From Clostridium celatum DSM 1785 (GTDB lineage Bacteria > Bacillota > Clostridia > Clostridiales > Clostridiaceae): a stretch of 64,000 bases of DNA. The stretch covers positions 50,280-114,279 of the forward strand of contig NZ_KB291649.1 in the NCBI RefSeq assembly GCF_000320405.1. The letters run 5' to 3'. The translations under genes and the position numbers were made by a program. Below are positions 36,679-44,962 of the stretch, piece after piece. The notes beneath the pieces are model-generated. The model saw nothing but the letters and a program-made list of their open reading frames with translations, was not told the origin of the DNA and did not search any database. Positions within the stretch are counted from its first letter, which is position 1. Each line of letters opens with the position of its first letter.

Positions 36679-37056
36679 TTAATTATTAAAGAAATCTTCT
36701 AAAATTTTCATATCTTCATCATTAAATTTATAGTTACTAACTTCTTTTTTATTTATCCACTTAATACAATTTATATTTCTATGGCAAGTCATATATTCTT
36801 TTACAGTGCCCTTAAAAACTTTTAGTGTTTCTTCTGTTTCTCCTAATTTATATTCTTTAAAAGGTTCTAAATCAAATATAGTACATTTTAATTCTTTATC
36901 TATAGCTTTACAAATACACTTATCCTCTGTTTCTTTCCCTTTCATTTCTTTTCCAAATAATCCCCAAATTTTATCTACCTTTTTTCCTCTCTCTGCTATT
37001 AGCACATTATTAAAGTCATCATAAATAACAATTGAACATCTTACTACTTTCCCCAT
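36679..37056 (-). CDS. NUDIX-like protein with a degenerate catalytic box
   Basis: The start is ATG 37054-37056 (MGKVVRCSIVIYDD) with TTGGAGGTACAA upstream; a TTG 12 bases earlier would be the ribosome-binding site. The 125-residue product has the NUDIX-like opening VLIAERGKKVDKIWGLFG, as in mutT-type folds. At the box position GKETEDKCICKAIDKELKC the conserved REUxEE is KAIDKE, so key metal-binding glutamates are missing. This suggests a non-catalytic or strongly altered NUDIX protein. It is followed by the ABC half-transporter after a terminator, so the genes are probably independent. The fold call is moderate; the function is unknown. Confidence 0.6.
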   Translation of the reverse strand: MGKVVRCSIVIYDDFNNVLIAERGKKVDKIWGLFGKEMKGKETEDKCICKAIDKELKCTIFDLEPFKEYKLGETEETLKVFKGTVKEYMTCHRNINCIKWINKKEVSNYKFNDEDMKILEDFFNN

Positions 37057-37241
37057 TTGTACCTCCAATAATATAAATATTAGCTTATGCTATACCTGTA
37101 TACTTAATATTAATTATAATACCTTTAAATAGATTTTTAAATATTTTTTTACATAAATATGCTAAATTTTAGCTTATTTTGCTTTAATTATCTGTATATA
37201 CTTGTAATTTATGGATAATAATTATATAGGAGGTGATTTTT

Positions 37242-37826
37242 TTGATTATTAAATATATTCCACTTTTAGTACTATTATTTTTTTCCTTAAAACTTTTAAT
37301 TTCATACGTAGAAAAATCTACAAATTCCTTAAAAAACAAAGTAGAGGATTCTAAAATAGAAAATGGTATTTTATCAATAAAAGATTTGCAAAAAAATAAT
37401 TATGATAGATTTATAAAAACAATAGAATATTATTTGAAATTTAATGGCTTTACCAATATATCATTAATTGAAAATGGAACTAGTGAATTAACAAGCTTTA
37501 CAGCAACTTTAAATAATGAAAAAATCTATATAAGTTGTTCTCAAAATACTTTACTTGGTAAAGAAGCTAAAGATGAAGATAATTGGTCATTAACAGGCAG
37601 ACCTGATATCCAATGCTTTTTAGCTAGAATAATTAGCAATAATTATTCTAAAGGTATTTTTATTACTAACAGTTCATTTACCCCATTAGCCATTGATTTT
37701 GTTAATGAAGTAAATAATAAAAATTCTAATATAGAATTAAAACTTATTAATGGCTATGAATTAACTAGATCAGTTAGAAACTTTAATGATTATTGTTTTA
37801 AGGAGGATTTAATTAATGAGGTTTAA
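37242..37826 (+). CDS. Membrane-anchored Mrr-like nuclease-fold protein, catalytic residues lost
   Basis: The start is TTG 37242-37244 with AGGAGGTGA five bases upstream; the GTG at 37233 would lie inside that site. The 194-residue product has one N-terminal membrane segment (IPLLVLLFFSLKLLISYV) followed by a soluble domain (~55-190). Its strand pattern, YLKFNGFTNISLIE, then KIYISCSQN and KGIFITNSSFTPLAIDFV, follows the restriction-endonuclease-like fold of Mrr proteins. The canonical D...(Q/E)xK residues are not there: the position of QCK is SCS. The next gene overlaps it by 11 bases and encodes a related, better conserved domain, so the two probably act as a pair. Confidence 0.6.
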   Translation: MIIKYIPLLVLLFFSLKLLISYVEKSTNSLKNKVEDSKIENGILSIKDLQKNNYDRFIKTIEYYLKFNGFTNISLIENGTSELTSFTATLNNEKIYISCSQNTLLGKEAKDEDNWSLTGRPDIQCFLARIISNNYSKGIFITNSSFTPLAIDFVNEVNNKNSNIELKLINGYELTRSVRNFNDYCFKEDLINEV

Positions 37827-38334
37827 TACATTATTTGGTTATTTTATATTAATAACATTTTCTCCTTTAATAGGAAAATTAATTAAAAATATTATTTTAC
37901 TTTATAAGCAATATAAAAAATTTAAAACGCCTAATTCATTGGTACAATTAATATATAGGCTAACCCCTTATGAATTTGAAATTTGGAGTGGTGAATACCT
38001 TACAAAATTAGGCTTTACTAATGTAACTGTACTTCCTTTAGAAATGGATGGAGAGAAGGACATAATTTGCTATAAAAATAATGAAAAATACTATGTAAAA
38101 TGTAAGAGGTATTCTCTAACTAACTCAGTTACTTTATATCAAGCAGAAAAATTATTAGGTGCAATGATTGCTGATGATGTAGATAATGGAATAATAATCA
38201 CAACAGGACATATTTCAAAGGATGCTAAAGCTTTCTTATCTTCATTAAAAAAACCCTATAATATAGATATAATAAGTGCTGATGATTTAACCTTAACATA
38301 TTCCCAATACATTTTAGAAACTAAAACTTCCTAA
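37816..38334 (+). CDS. Membrane-anchored Mrr-like restriction-endonuclease-fold protein
   Basis: The 172-residue product has an N-terminal membrane segment (FNTLFGYFILITFSPLIG) and then an Mrr_cat-like domain. TPYEFEIWSGEYLTKLGFTN (~52-71) is the typical FE...LLxxxGF opening. GEKDIICYKNNEKYYVKCKR holds the catalytic Asp and the strand usually ending in (Q/E)CK, here KCK. AMIADDVDNGIIITTGHIS follows as the usual G-x-I-x-T-T-G segment. The first acidic/Gln residue is therefore changed, and nuclease activity is doubtful or altered. AAGGAGGATTTAATTA precedes the ATG, 11 bases inside the first gene. A terminator follows, so these two genes form a closed two-gene unit. A role in defence or in membrane-linked DNA handling is only a guess. 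Confidence 0.7.
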   Translation: MRFNTLFGYFILITFSPLIGKLIKNIILLYKQYKKFKTPNSLVQLIYRLTPYEFEIWSGEYLTKLGFTNVTVLPLEMDGEKDIICYKNNEKYYVKCKRYSLTNSVTLYQAEKLLGAMIADDVDNGIIITTGHISKDAKAFLSSLKKPYNIDIISADDLTLTYSQYILETKTS

Positions 38335-38355
38335 TTATATTAAAATAAAAAAGCT

Positions 38356-38399
38356 AAAGACTATATCAAGCACACTTATTATAGCTTGATATAGTCTTT
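38356..38399. terminator. Terminator between the Mrr-like pair and cvfB
   Basis: AAAGACTATATCAAGC and GCTTGATATAGTCTTT form a perfect 16-bp stem. T-rich sequence follows on the + strand (TTTTAATTTT), and a second T-run lies on the minus side, so it serves the convergent genes on both sides. Confidence 0.85.
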
Positions 38400-38409
38400 T
38401 AATTTTCAC

Positions 38410-39249
38410 CTAAAGAAGTCTACTTCCTTCTTTGTCTTGTGCAAGCTTTCCTGCTTTCATAAGACCACCTAATGCCATTTTAAAGTAATTTTTACTAGTT
38501 CCAAAAGTAGCCTTTATATCTTCTGGATTAGATTTATCATTAAATTCCATAAATCCTCCATTTTTTCTCATATATGCTACTATTTTTTCTTGAAGCTCCT
38601 CTCTTTCACTTAATCTAGTTTTTCTTGGTGTTAATCCTATAACCCCATCTTCATAAATTCTTTTAACTCTTAATTTCATTTCATATCCTGGATGAACTTC
38701 ATCATAATATTCATTAGGTAAAACTAGTCCACGATATTTAGCATCAATTGCAACATTTAATGTTCCAGATGGTGTTTTTGAAAATACCATTGCAGTTACT
38801 TCATCTCCAACTTTAAAAGTTCCCTCTTCTGCAATTTCTATATAATTTTCTACTTCTGTAGTTGCTGCAAGTCTTCCTGTCTTATCTAAATATATGTAAA
38901 ATAAATATTTTTTACCTGTATGTAATTTATATCTTTGCTCTTTTAATGGAACAAATATATCTCTATCTAATCCAAAATCAACAAAGGCACCAAAATCGCC
39001 TTGCTGTACAACCTTTAAATAAGCAACATCACCAACTGTAGCTAATGGCTTTTTAAAAGTTGCTATTGGTCTATCTTTAGAGTCTCTATAAATAAATACC
39101 TCTACTTCCTTTCCAACTTCAACTCCCATACCTTCTGCTAGCGATTTTGGTAATAATACATCCTCTTTACTTTGTTTGTCAAGTAGATAGAACCCAAAAT
39201 CTTTTTCTCTATCCACTAATAAAGTATTATACTCACCTATTCTTAACAT
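38410..39249 (-). CDS. cvfB: S1-like RNA-binding protein of the CvfB family
   Basis: The 279-residue product contains tandem S1-type OB folds: residues ~1-65 (IGEYNTLLVDREKDFGFYLL), ~70-140 (LKVVQQGDFGAFVDFGLDRDIFVP) and ~145-215 (YRGLVLPNEYYDEVHPGYEM). A C-terminal winged-helix-like segment follows (~225-279, YMRKNGGFMEFNDKSNPEDI). This is the CvfB (YitL-like) layout; in Staphylococcus it affects virulence gene expression through RNA. AGGAGGATAT precedes the ATG. It overlaps no other gene and follows a gamma-carbonic anhydrase gene by 8 bases, so the two are probably co-transcribed. Confidence 0.9.
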   Translation of the reverse strand: MLRIGEYNTLLVDREKDFGFYLLDKQSKEDVLLPKSLAEGMGVEVGKEVEVFIYRDSKDRPIATFKKPLATVGDVAYLKVVQQGDFGAFVDFGLDRDIFVPLKEQRYKLHTGKKYLFYIYLDKTGRLAATTEVENYIEIAEEGTFKVGDEVTAMVFSKTPSGTLNVAIDAKYRGLVLPNEYYDEVHPGYEMKLRVKRIYEDGVIGLTPRKTRLSEREELQEKIVAYMRKNGGFMEFNDKSNPEDIKATFGTSKNYFKMALGGLMKAGKLAQDKEGSRLL

Positions 39250-39257
39250 ATATCCTC

Positions 39258-39761
39258 CTATTTTGTATATTTTTTACTTAAGTTAACATAGTTATTAGCT
39301 GAATTCTTTATGCTTTCTATTTCAGCTTCACTTAATTCTCTAACAACTTTTGCTGGATTTCCTAAAATAAGAACACCCTCTGGAAATACTTTTCCTTGAG
39401 TTATCAAAGATCCTGCTCCTATAATAGTATTCTTTCCAATTTTAGCATTATTTAATATTATTGATCCCATTCCAACTAATACATTATCACAAATTTCACA
39501 TCCATGTATAATAGCTCCATGACCTATAGTTACATCTTTACCTATTAAACATGGGCAATTTTTATCTACATGGACTACTGTATTTTCTTGAATATTAGTG
39601 TTTTTTCCAATAACTATTTTATTCATATCACCTCTTAATCTAGGTCCAAACCAGATATTAGCATTTTCTTCAATAGTTACATCACCAATTATATCAACAC
39701 TTTCTGAAATATATGTACTTTCATCTATTCTAGGAATATTCCCCTCAAACTCTTTTATCAT
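39258..39761 (-). CDS. Gamma-carbonic anhydrase family protein
   Basis: The 167-residue product is a left-handed beta-helix with hexapeptide repeats (GDVTIEENANIWFGPRLRGD, then IGKNTNIQENTVVHVD). The zinc-ligand histidines appear in TVVHVD and TIGHGAIIHGCEI, as in YrdA/PaaY-type gamma-carbonic anhydrases. These proteins form trimers with the metal between subunits. Many bacterial members have low or unknown carbonic anhydrase activity. TAAGGAGATTCAGA precedes the ATG. cvfB starts 8 bases downstream. It could alternatively be an acyltransferase-like relative, but the histidine pattern favours the carbonic anhydrase group. Confidence 0.88.
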   Translation of the reverse strand: MIKEFEGNIPRIDESTYISESVDIIGDVTIEENANIWFGPRLRGDMNKIVIGKNTNIQENTVVHVDKNCPCLIGKDVTIGHGAIIHGCEICDNVLVGMGSIILNNAKIGKNTIIGAGSLITQGKVFPEGVLILGNPAKVVRELSEAEIESIKNSANNYVNLSKKYTK

Positions 39762-39894
39762 TCTGAATCTCCTTATGACCTTTTAAATTACCATAAAAGT
39801 TTAACTTTATTTTATCACCCTTTATAATTATTGTCATTATTTTAATGTATTAAGTACTATATATTAGTAATGAATAATTTTAAGAGGCGTATAT

Positions 39895-40923
39895 GTGAGT
39901 AAAAGTAAGCATAAAAATAAAATAATATTTGATCAAAATAAAATTAAATACTACTATGGTATACCTCATTGTCATTCTAGCTACTCAACGGGGAAAGGTA
40001 CTCCTTTAGATTTATATGAATATGCTATTAAATGCGGTTTGGATTTTCTATTCATAACTGATCACAATGACTTTTTAATAAATAAGGCTACAATAAAAAG
40101 CAATACTGTGAATAGATGGACTGCTACTAATTATTATGCAAATAAAATTAAAAAAAATAAAGAAAGCTTTTTGCCTATAGTTGGTTTTGAATGTAAAACA
40201 GTTTCTTATGGTGACTTAAATATAATTAATCCACTTAATTTTTTTAGTGGTACTGTTAAAGACATAAGATTACTTACACTATGGATGTTAAATAATAGTA
40301 ATGCATTTATTAGCATTAATCACCCCCATAGAAACGTCACAACTTTACCTTATAATGAAGTTTTAAATAAACTAATTACATCAATTGAAGTTTTTAATGG
40401 AAATCCTGCATCTAGATATACAAATCATGAGAAGCAATATTATACTTTGTTAGATCAAGGCTGGAAACTTGGTGCTATTAATGGTCAAGATAATCATAAG
40501 GTTAATTTCGATGAATCTGAAAACCTAACTGTATATATAGGAAATAGCCTAAATAAGGACTCTCTTATAGATGCCTTTAGAAATCATAGAACATATTCTA
40601 CAGAATCTAGATTTTTAAAACTTTATTTCACTATTGATGATACCTTTATGGGTGATACCCTATTTGTTAGCTCTTCAAAAATAAAATTTTGTATCTTTGC
40701 TGAGGATATAAGATATAAAATTAATGAGATTCAAATTTTATCAAATGGTGGAAAAATAATAAAAAAAATAACAGACATAAATTTAAGCAGTATCAAATAC
40801 ATTTACGAACATACTACCTCATTGGAGGAAAACTGGTATGTTATAAAACTTCTTCAAGATAATAAAAAAGTAGCTATAAGTTCTCCTATTTTTATAAAAC
40901 ATCCTGATCGAAGTTACATCTAA
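39895..40923 (+). CDS. PHP-domain metal-dependent hydrolase
   Basis: The 342-residue product has the PHP metal-binding motifs YGIPHCHSSYSTGKGTP (HxH, ~24-26) and LFITDHNDF (DH, ~57), plus SINHPHRN (~137) and GQDNHK (~199) as further ligands. This is the CehA/McbA-like group of phosphoesterases. The second half has an immunoglobulin-like tail (~240-342). The GTG start at 39895 has a weak AAGAGGCG site, so the start could be debated, but no better upstream ATG exists. It is a single gene ended by a strong hairpin. The substrate is unknown. Confidence 0.82.
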   Translation: MSKSKHKNKIIFDQNKIKYYYGIPHCHSSYSTGKGTPLDLYEYAIKCGLDFLFITDHNDFLINKATIKSNTVNRWTATNYYANKIKKNKESFLPIVGFECKTVSYGDLNIINPLNFFSGTVKDIRLLTLWMLNNSNAFISINHPHRNVTTLPYNEVLNKLITSIEVFNGNPASRYTNHEKQYYTLLDQGWKLGAINGQDNHKVNFDESENLTVYIGNSLNKDSLIDAFRNHRTYSTESRFLKLYFTIDDTFMGDTLFVSSSKIKFCIFAEDIRYKINEIQILSNGGKIIKKITDINLSSIKYIYEHTTSLEENWYVIKLLQDNKKVAISSPIFIKHPDRSYI

Positions 40924-40928
40924 ATAAT

Positions 40929-40954
40929 AAAACACCAGAATATTCTGGTGTTTT
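40929..40954. terminator. Terminator behind the PHP gene
   Basis: AAAACACCAGAATATTCTGGTGTTTT is a perfect palindromic stem directly after the PHP stop codon, with T-rich sequence on both sides. It also sits right behind the small membrane protein gene on the other strand. Confidence 0.85.
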
Positions 40955-41016
40955 ATTGTTATTTCTTTTCATTATTTTTATTATTATTTAAATGTTTAAC
41001 TCTATTTGGTTTTGCC

Positions 41017-41319
41017 TTAGGCACAATTTTTAATTTCTTTTTCCTTCTTCTTTGGTCCTCCAGTAGTTTGGATATCTAAGAACCATAAGAAGAAAGTTAA
41101 TGTTATTATCATTAATATAAATGAAACCCACCAAATGTTTCTACCTAAAATCGTAGGCATAAACAGTTGTAATACAAAAAATGCAATTGCTATTCCTAAA
41201 GGTATATACTTATTAATCTTAACTTTTGAAAATATGTATTTTCTACCTAAAATCATTATACCAAACATGATTGCTAATATTATTACAAAATATAGTATTG
41301 TAAATAAAAAATTTCCCAT
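41017..41319 (-). CDS. Small membrane protein, probable C-terminal frameshift
   Basis: The start is ATG 41317-41319 (MGNFLFTILYFVIILA) with AAAGGAAGGAGAAAT upstream; a longer frame would translate this site. The 100-residue product has three membrane segments (TILYFVIILAIMFGIMIL, YIPLGIAIAFFVLQLF, WWVSFILMIITLTFFLW) and a Lys-rich tail. The frame stops at 41017. In the next frame the DNA continues with KIVPKAKPNRVKHLNNNKNN and stops at 40959, right before the terminator. A single-base indel in the A/G-rich stretch 41031-41052 therefore probably cut off the true basic tail. The function is unknown. Confidence 0.7.
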   Translation of the reverse strand: MGNFLFTILYFVIILAIMFGIMILGRKYIFSKVKINKYIPLGIAIAFFVLQLFMPTILGRNIWWVSFILMIITLTFFLWFLDIQTTGGPKKKEKEIKNCA

Positions 41320-41523
41320 CAATATTTCTCCTTCCTTTAACTTTCTCATAGTATATATTACCGATTATTTTACATATTTTCAAGATACTTTCCCTTCCAA
41401 ATTTTATAAATTGTTAATTTTATTATTAGTTTCGTAAAAGAATTTTATTTTTCACTTCATTTTTCATATAATATTTGATAAAATGTATTAAAGATATTAT
41501 AAATTTATTAAAGGGGTGTTATC

Positions 41524-41991
41524 ATGGGTTTAAATCAGTCCTATCAACTTGATGAATTAGATTTTCAAATTTTAGATATATTAATAAAAGATTGTAGAAC
41601 TCCATATTTAGAAATAGCTAGACTTTGTCACGTTAGTGGTGGTACTATACATGTTCGTATGAAAAAAATGGAGGAACTTGGAATTATAAAAGGCACTAAA
41701 ATATTATTAAACCTTCCAAAACTTGGATATGACGTTTGTTGTTTCGTTGGTATATATATAGATAAAACATCTTCATTCTCTGCTGTATTTGATGAAATAT
41801 CTAAAATTAATGAAGTTGTTGAATTACATTTAACTACTGGTGATTACTCTGTATTTGCTAAAGTTATATGTAAAAACATTAGTGATCTTCAAGATATTCT
41901 ACTAAATAAAATCAATGTAATACCAGGAATTCAAAGAACAGATACAATAATTTCATTAAATCAACCAATCGATAGAAATATATCTATATAA
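41524..41991 (+). CDS. Lrp/AsnC-family transcriptional regulator
   Basis: The 155-residue product has an N-terminal winged helix-turn-helix (DELDFQILDILIKDCRTPYL and IARLCHVSGGTIHVRMKKME, ~8-50) and a C-terminal RAM/AsnC ligand-binding domain (~65-150, VELHLTTGDYSVFAKV). This group senses amino acids and often controls the neighbouring genes. AAAGGGGTGTTATC precedes the ATG. It is a single gene with a following terminator; no transporter or amino acid gene is adjacent. Confidence 0.93.
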   Translation: MGLNQSYQLDELDFQILDILIKDCRTPYLEIARLCHVSGGTIHVRMKKMEELGIIKGTKILLNLPKLGYDVCCFVGIYIDKTSSFSAVFDEISKINEVVELHLTTGDYSVFAKVICKNISDLQDILLNKINVIPGIQRTDTIISLNQPIDRNISI

Positions 41992-42000
41992 TTATATATT

Positions 42001-42054
42001 AATCCCCTCTCTAAAGTAGATAAATTTAATTATCTTCTTTAAAGAGGGGGATTT
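42001..42054 (+). terminator. Terminator of the Lrp-family gene
   Basis: AATCCCCTCT and AGAGGGGGATT pair with an extended AT-rich inner stem, followed by TTTAATTAG. It is placed just after the stop codon and may act in both directions with the convergent gene. Confidence 0.75.
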
Positions 42055-42075
42055 TAATTAGTTCATAATCTATTT

Positions 42076-43818
42076 TTATAAATTATTTATTATATTAAAT
42101 AATTCTATAGCAGCTTTTCTTGGTCCATTTTGTTCTTCACCCTTAATTCCTAAGCAAGTTTTTATTTGTCCAACTTTTACATTTTCTTTAAACATAATCT
42201 CAAAATAATCATTTATTAATATTTCCATTTCTTCTTTCTTTTGAGCTGGTCCAAATGGGTTAGCAAAATAACTTTCCACAAATCCTTTCTCAGATGTAGT
42301 CCCTTTTGCCATTCTTGGCCCTGATTTGAATAAATTAATTGCATCTTCTACATTTTCAAAATACTCAATAGATTTTTCATCTTTATTAACCTTAGTAAAG
42401 TTATTAGCATATAAAAATAAATCTACTTTATATCCCTTTACAATTTCACTATATGGTGCAATTGGCATAACTAATCTAGCATTAATCTTATCTGGATTCA
42501 TAAATATACTTCTATCAATTTCTCTAAATGCATACCCTTGTGATAAATCGTCTAACCTAACAAAAGCTCCAATCTCAGTTCCATAACCGTAAATTCCATC
42601 CTCTTTCTTTTTAAATGTCCCCATATCATCAAAAATAACTGTCATATTACTAATATATTCTTCACTTAAAGTACGAAAAGCTTCTAAACTTTCTGATTTA
42701 CCTGCTCCACTGTCTCCCATTATCACTACATTAGCACTCTTTCCATTTTTCAATTCAACATTTACCATTGCACCATGTATAGGTAAATTTCCTCTTTTTA
42801 TCATTATTAGGTTATGCAATGTTAATATCATCTTTTTCATATATCCAAAATAATCAATTTCTTCTGAATAATTTATATAACCTAACATAATATTATTCTC
42901 ATCATCATCATAAAATATAGTTTTTAGCTCTTCTTGATCATTAGCTCCAAATACAAAAACTATATCTGGCTTTCTTCCTCTACACTCTTCTATCTTTGCC
43001 ATTTCAAATAAATTACATAGAGTAATACCATGACTCATAAAATCTCTATGAAAATAAACATATGCAATTAATTCTCCTACCTTTGCTGGATAGCAAAACC
43101 AATGATCCTTATTTATATGCATATACTTTAATGGATTATACTTAACCTCAGTAAACATCCCACTTCTAGTATTTTTCTTTGGATATGTTATAAAAGGTGG
43201 TTCTAAAAGAATACAATCTATAAAATTAATATACTCTAGTGCTTCATAATCATTAGGTACTGGCCACAAAAGTCTCCCTATCATAACACTACAATTTCCA
43301 CCTGCTGTTATTTGTCTAAATACTTGTGGACTTCTTCCTAAAACATTTTGTTCTACTTTTCTATAAAGCTTCAATATAAGCTTTGAAAAAGATGAATTTG
43401 CCTCTGTAAAATTCATAGCTGCAAGACCTTGACTCACCTTATCATTTTGAATAATTGTATATCTCTCGAGATTTCTCCAAAATAAATAAAAATCTTCTAT
43501 TAGATTTATAAACTCGTCCTTATTTCCTAAAAGTTCTAAATATGATGGATTAAGTTCTATAACTTCTTTAACGCCCATTATTGTTAAGCATTTAAAAACT
43601 TTAGTAAGAGTATCTCTTATCTCATTTTTATCCTCTGTATTTAAAGTTCTAACTAAATATCTATAAGATAGACTTCTTTTCTTCTCTGATTTTTTTAAAT
43701 ATACATTTAGTACCCTTCTAAATCCCTCACTTTCTAATAAACTCTCAAAATTATTACAAAATTTTGTTGAAAAGTTTATCAGCACCTTATTATTGCTTAT
43801 TGAAAATTCATTTTTCAC
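42076..43818 (-). CDS. PEPCK/HPr-kinase-like P-loop protein
   Basis: The 580-residue product contains the P-loop NVVIMGDSGAGKSESLEAFR (GDSGAGKS at ~368-375) and a second acidic motif VIFDDMGTF (~391-399). This arrangement resembles ATP-dependent PEP carboxykinase and HPr kinase/phosphorylase, both of which use this unusual kinase fold. The N-terminal ~350 residues (QVFRQITAGGNCSVMIGRLL, ILLEPPFITYP) do not match the PEPCK substrate domain as I know it. The gene stands alone with a GTG start after AAAGGGGGGCTATAT. It is likely a nucleotide-dependent kinase or phosphotransferase of a clostridial family. An actual PEPCK role is doubtful, and I cannot name the substrate. Confidence 0.7.
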   Translation of the reverse strand: MKNEFSISNNKVLINFSTKFCNNFESLLESEGFRRVLNVYLKKSEKKRSLSYRYLVRTLNTEDKNEIRDTLTKVFKCLTIMGVKEVIELNPSYLELLGNKDEFINLIEDFYLFWRNLERYTIIQNDKVSQGLAAMNFTEANSSFSKLILKLYRKVEQNVLGRSPQVFRQITAGGNCSVMIGRLLWPVPNDYEALEYINFIDCILLEPPFITYPKKNTRSGMFTEVKYNPLKYMHINKDHWFCYPAKVGELIAYVYFHRDFMSHGITLCNLFEMAKIEECRGRKPDIVFVFGANDQEELKTIFYDDDENNIMLGYINYSEEIDYFGYMKKMILTLHNLIMIKRGNLPIHGAMVNVELKNGKSANVVIMGDSGAGKSESLEAFRTLSEEYISNMTVIFDDMGTFKKKEDGIYGYGTEIGAFVRLDDLSQGYAFREIDRSIFMNPDKINARLVMPIAPYSEIVKGYKVDLFLYANNFTKVNKDEKSIEYFENVEDAINLFKSGPRMAKGTTSEKGFVESYFANPFGPAQKKEEMEILINDYFEIMFKENVKVGQIKTCLGIKGEEQNGPRKAAIELFNIINNL

Positions 43819-44001
43819 ATATAGCCCCCCTTTGATAAACTATCTAATTTTTCTCAAACAATCTATTATTTGATTATACCATTTTTTACCTAATGTTTCA
43901 TTAAACAAATTTTTATTTAATTTTTAATTAACTGTAAATATTATTTATTTAAAATTTGGATATAATTTATACTACTATGATAAGTTTATAAGGGGTGATT
44001 T

Positions 44002-44880
44002 ATGCGATTAAAAAAACTAATATATTTATCCTTATCTTTATTTATTTTATTATGCTTATTTAAATCTCCTATAAATTTCTTTAATAAAAATATAAATTCC
44101 AATAATCTACTTATTCACTATATTGATGTCGGTCAAGGTGATTGTATTTTAATTCAATTAAATAATAAAAATTTATTAATCGACTCAGGCCCTAAAGATA
44201 GTAAAAAATCATTAATTTCATATCTTGATAATTTAAATATTAAAGTTATTGATTATTTAATAGCTACCCATCCACACGAAGACCATATTGGCAATATGTC
44301 TACAATTATAAAAAGGTATGCTGTAAAAAAATTTTATGCCCCAAAAGTTTCTCATACATCTACAACATTTGAAAATATGGTTTCAGCATTAATTGATAAA
44401 AATCTAAAAATAAGTATTCTTAAAGAAGGTACAGATAGTATTACCTTAGGTTTAAACGCTAAATTTTCTGTGTTTTCTCCACCTGAAAATCTTATTTCTG
44501 ATAACTTAAATGACTATTCTCCTATTATTAAGCTTGAATACTTAAATACTTCTTTTTTATTTACAGGTGATGCTGAAAGTATATCTGAAAATTATGTTTT
44601 ACTCTCAAAATATAATTTAAAAGCTGATGTTCTTAAAGTAGGCCATCATGGTTCTTCAACTTCAACTAGTTCAAACTTTTATAATTCTGTAGCTCCCTCT
44701 ATAGCTATAATATCAGTTGGATTAAATAATACTTATAATCATCCTACTTCTGAAACATTAAGCATATTAGAATCTAACAATCCCCTTATTTATAGAACAG
44801 ATATTAATGGAACTATAATCTTAAATTCTGATGGTAATAAAATAGAAATAACTACCAAAAATAAATACTCCTATAAATGA
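44002..44880 (+). CDS. Membrane-anchored/secreted ComEC-type metallo-beta-lactamase-fold hydrolase
   Basis: The 292-residue product starts with a hydrophobic signal or anchor (KLIYLSLSLFILLCLF), then has the MBL-fold motifs HYIDVGQGDCILIQL (~39), ATHPHEDHIGN (~91-101, HxHxDH), FTGDAES (~190) and LKVGHHGSSTSTS (~213). GQGDC...HPHEDH is characteristic of the hydrolase domain of competence protein ComEC. As a stand-alone secreted domain it may be a nuclease or phosphodiesterase. AAGGGGTGATTT precedes the ATG. A competence operon is not visible here, so the role is inferred only from the fold. Confidence 0.88.
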   Translation: MRLKKLIYLSLSLFILLCLFKSPINFFNKNINSNNLLIHYIDVGQGDCILIQLNNKNLLIDSGPKDSKKSLISYLDNLNIKVIDYLIATHPHEDHIGNMSTIIKRYAVKKFYAPKVSHTSTTFENMVSALIDKNLKISILKEGTDSITLGLNAKFSVFSPPENLISDNLNDYSPIIKLEYLNTSFLFTGDAESISENYVLLSKYNLKADVLKVGHHGSSTSTSSNFYNSVAPSIAIISVGLNNTYNHPTSETLSILESNNPLIYRTDINGTIILNSDGNKIEITTKNKYSYK

Positions 44881-44915
44881 TAGATGCTCCTAAAAAATTT
44901 AGGAGCATCTATCAT
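44877..44915 (+). terminator. Hairpin overlapping the stop codon of the ComEC-like gene
   Basis: ATGATAGATGCTCCTAAA and its perfect complement form an 18-bp stem with a short loop, beginning at the TGA stop. The T-run that follows is short, so termination is likely but not certain. It lies at a convergent gene end. Confidence 0.7.
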
Positions 44916-44962
44916 TTAAGGATATTAATCCTTAAAATAATACAAATCTATCAATTTGTAAC

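Noticed and set aside
37816-38334. Type IV restriction enzyme (full Mrr)
   Set aside because: The protein lacks the N-terminal DNA-binding domain of Mrr, is membrane-anchored, and one catalytic position is changed, so the plain name would overstate the evidence.
42076-43818. Ordinary ATP-dependent PEP carboxykinase
   Set aside because: Only the P-loop region agrees. The N-terminal half and overall segment order do not fit PckA as known to me.
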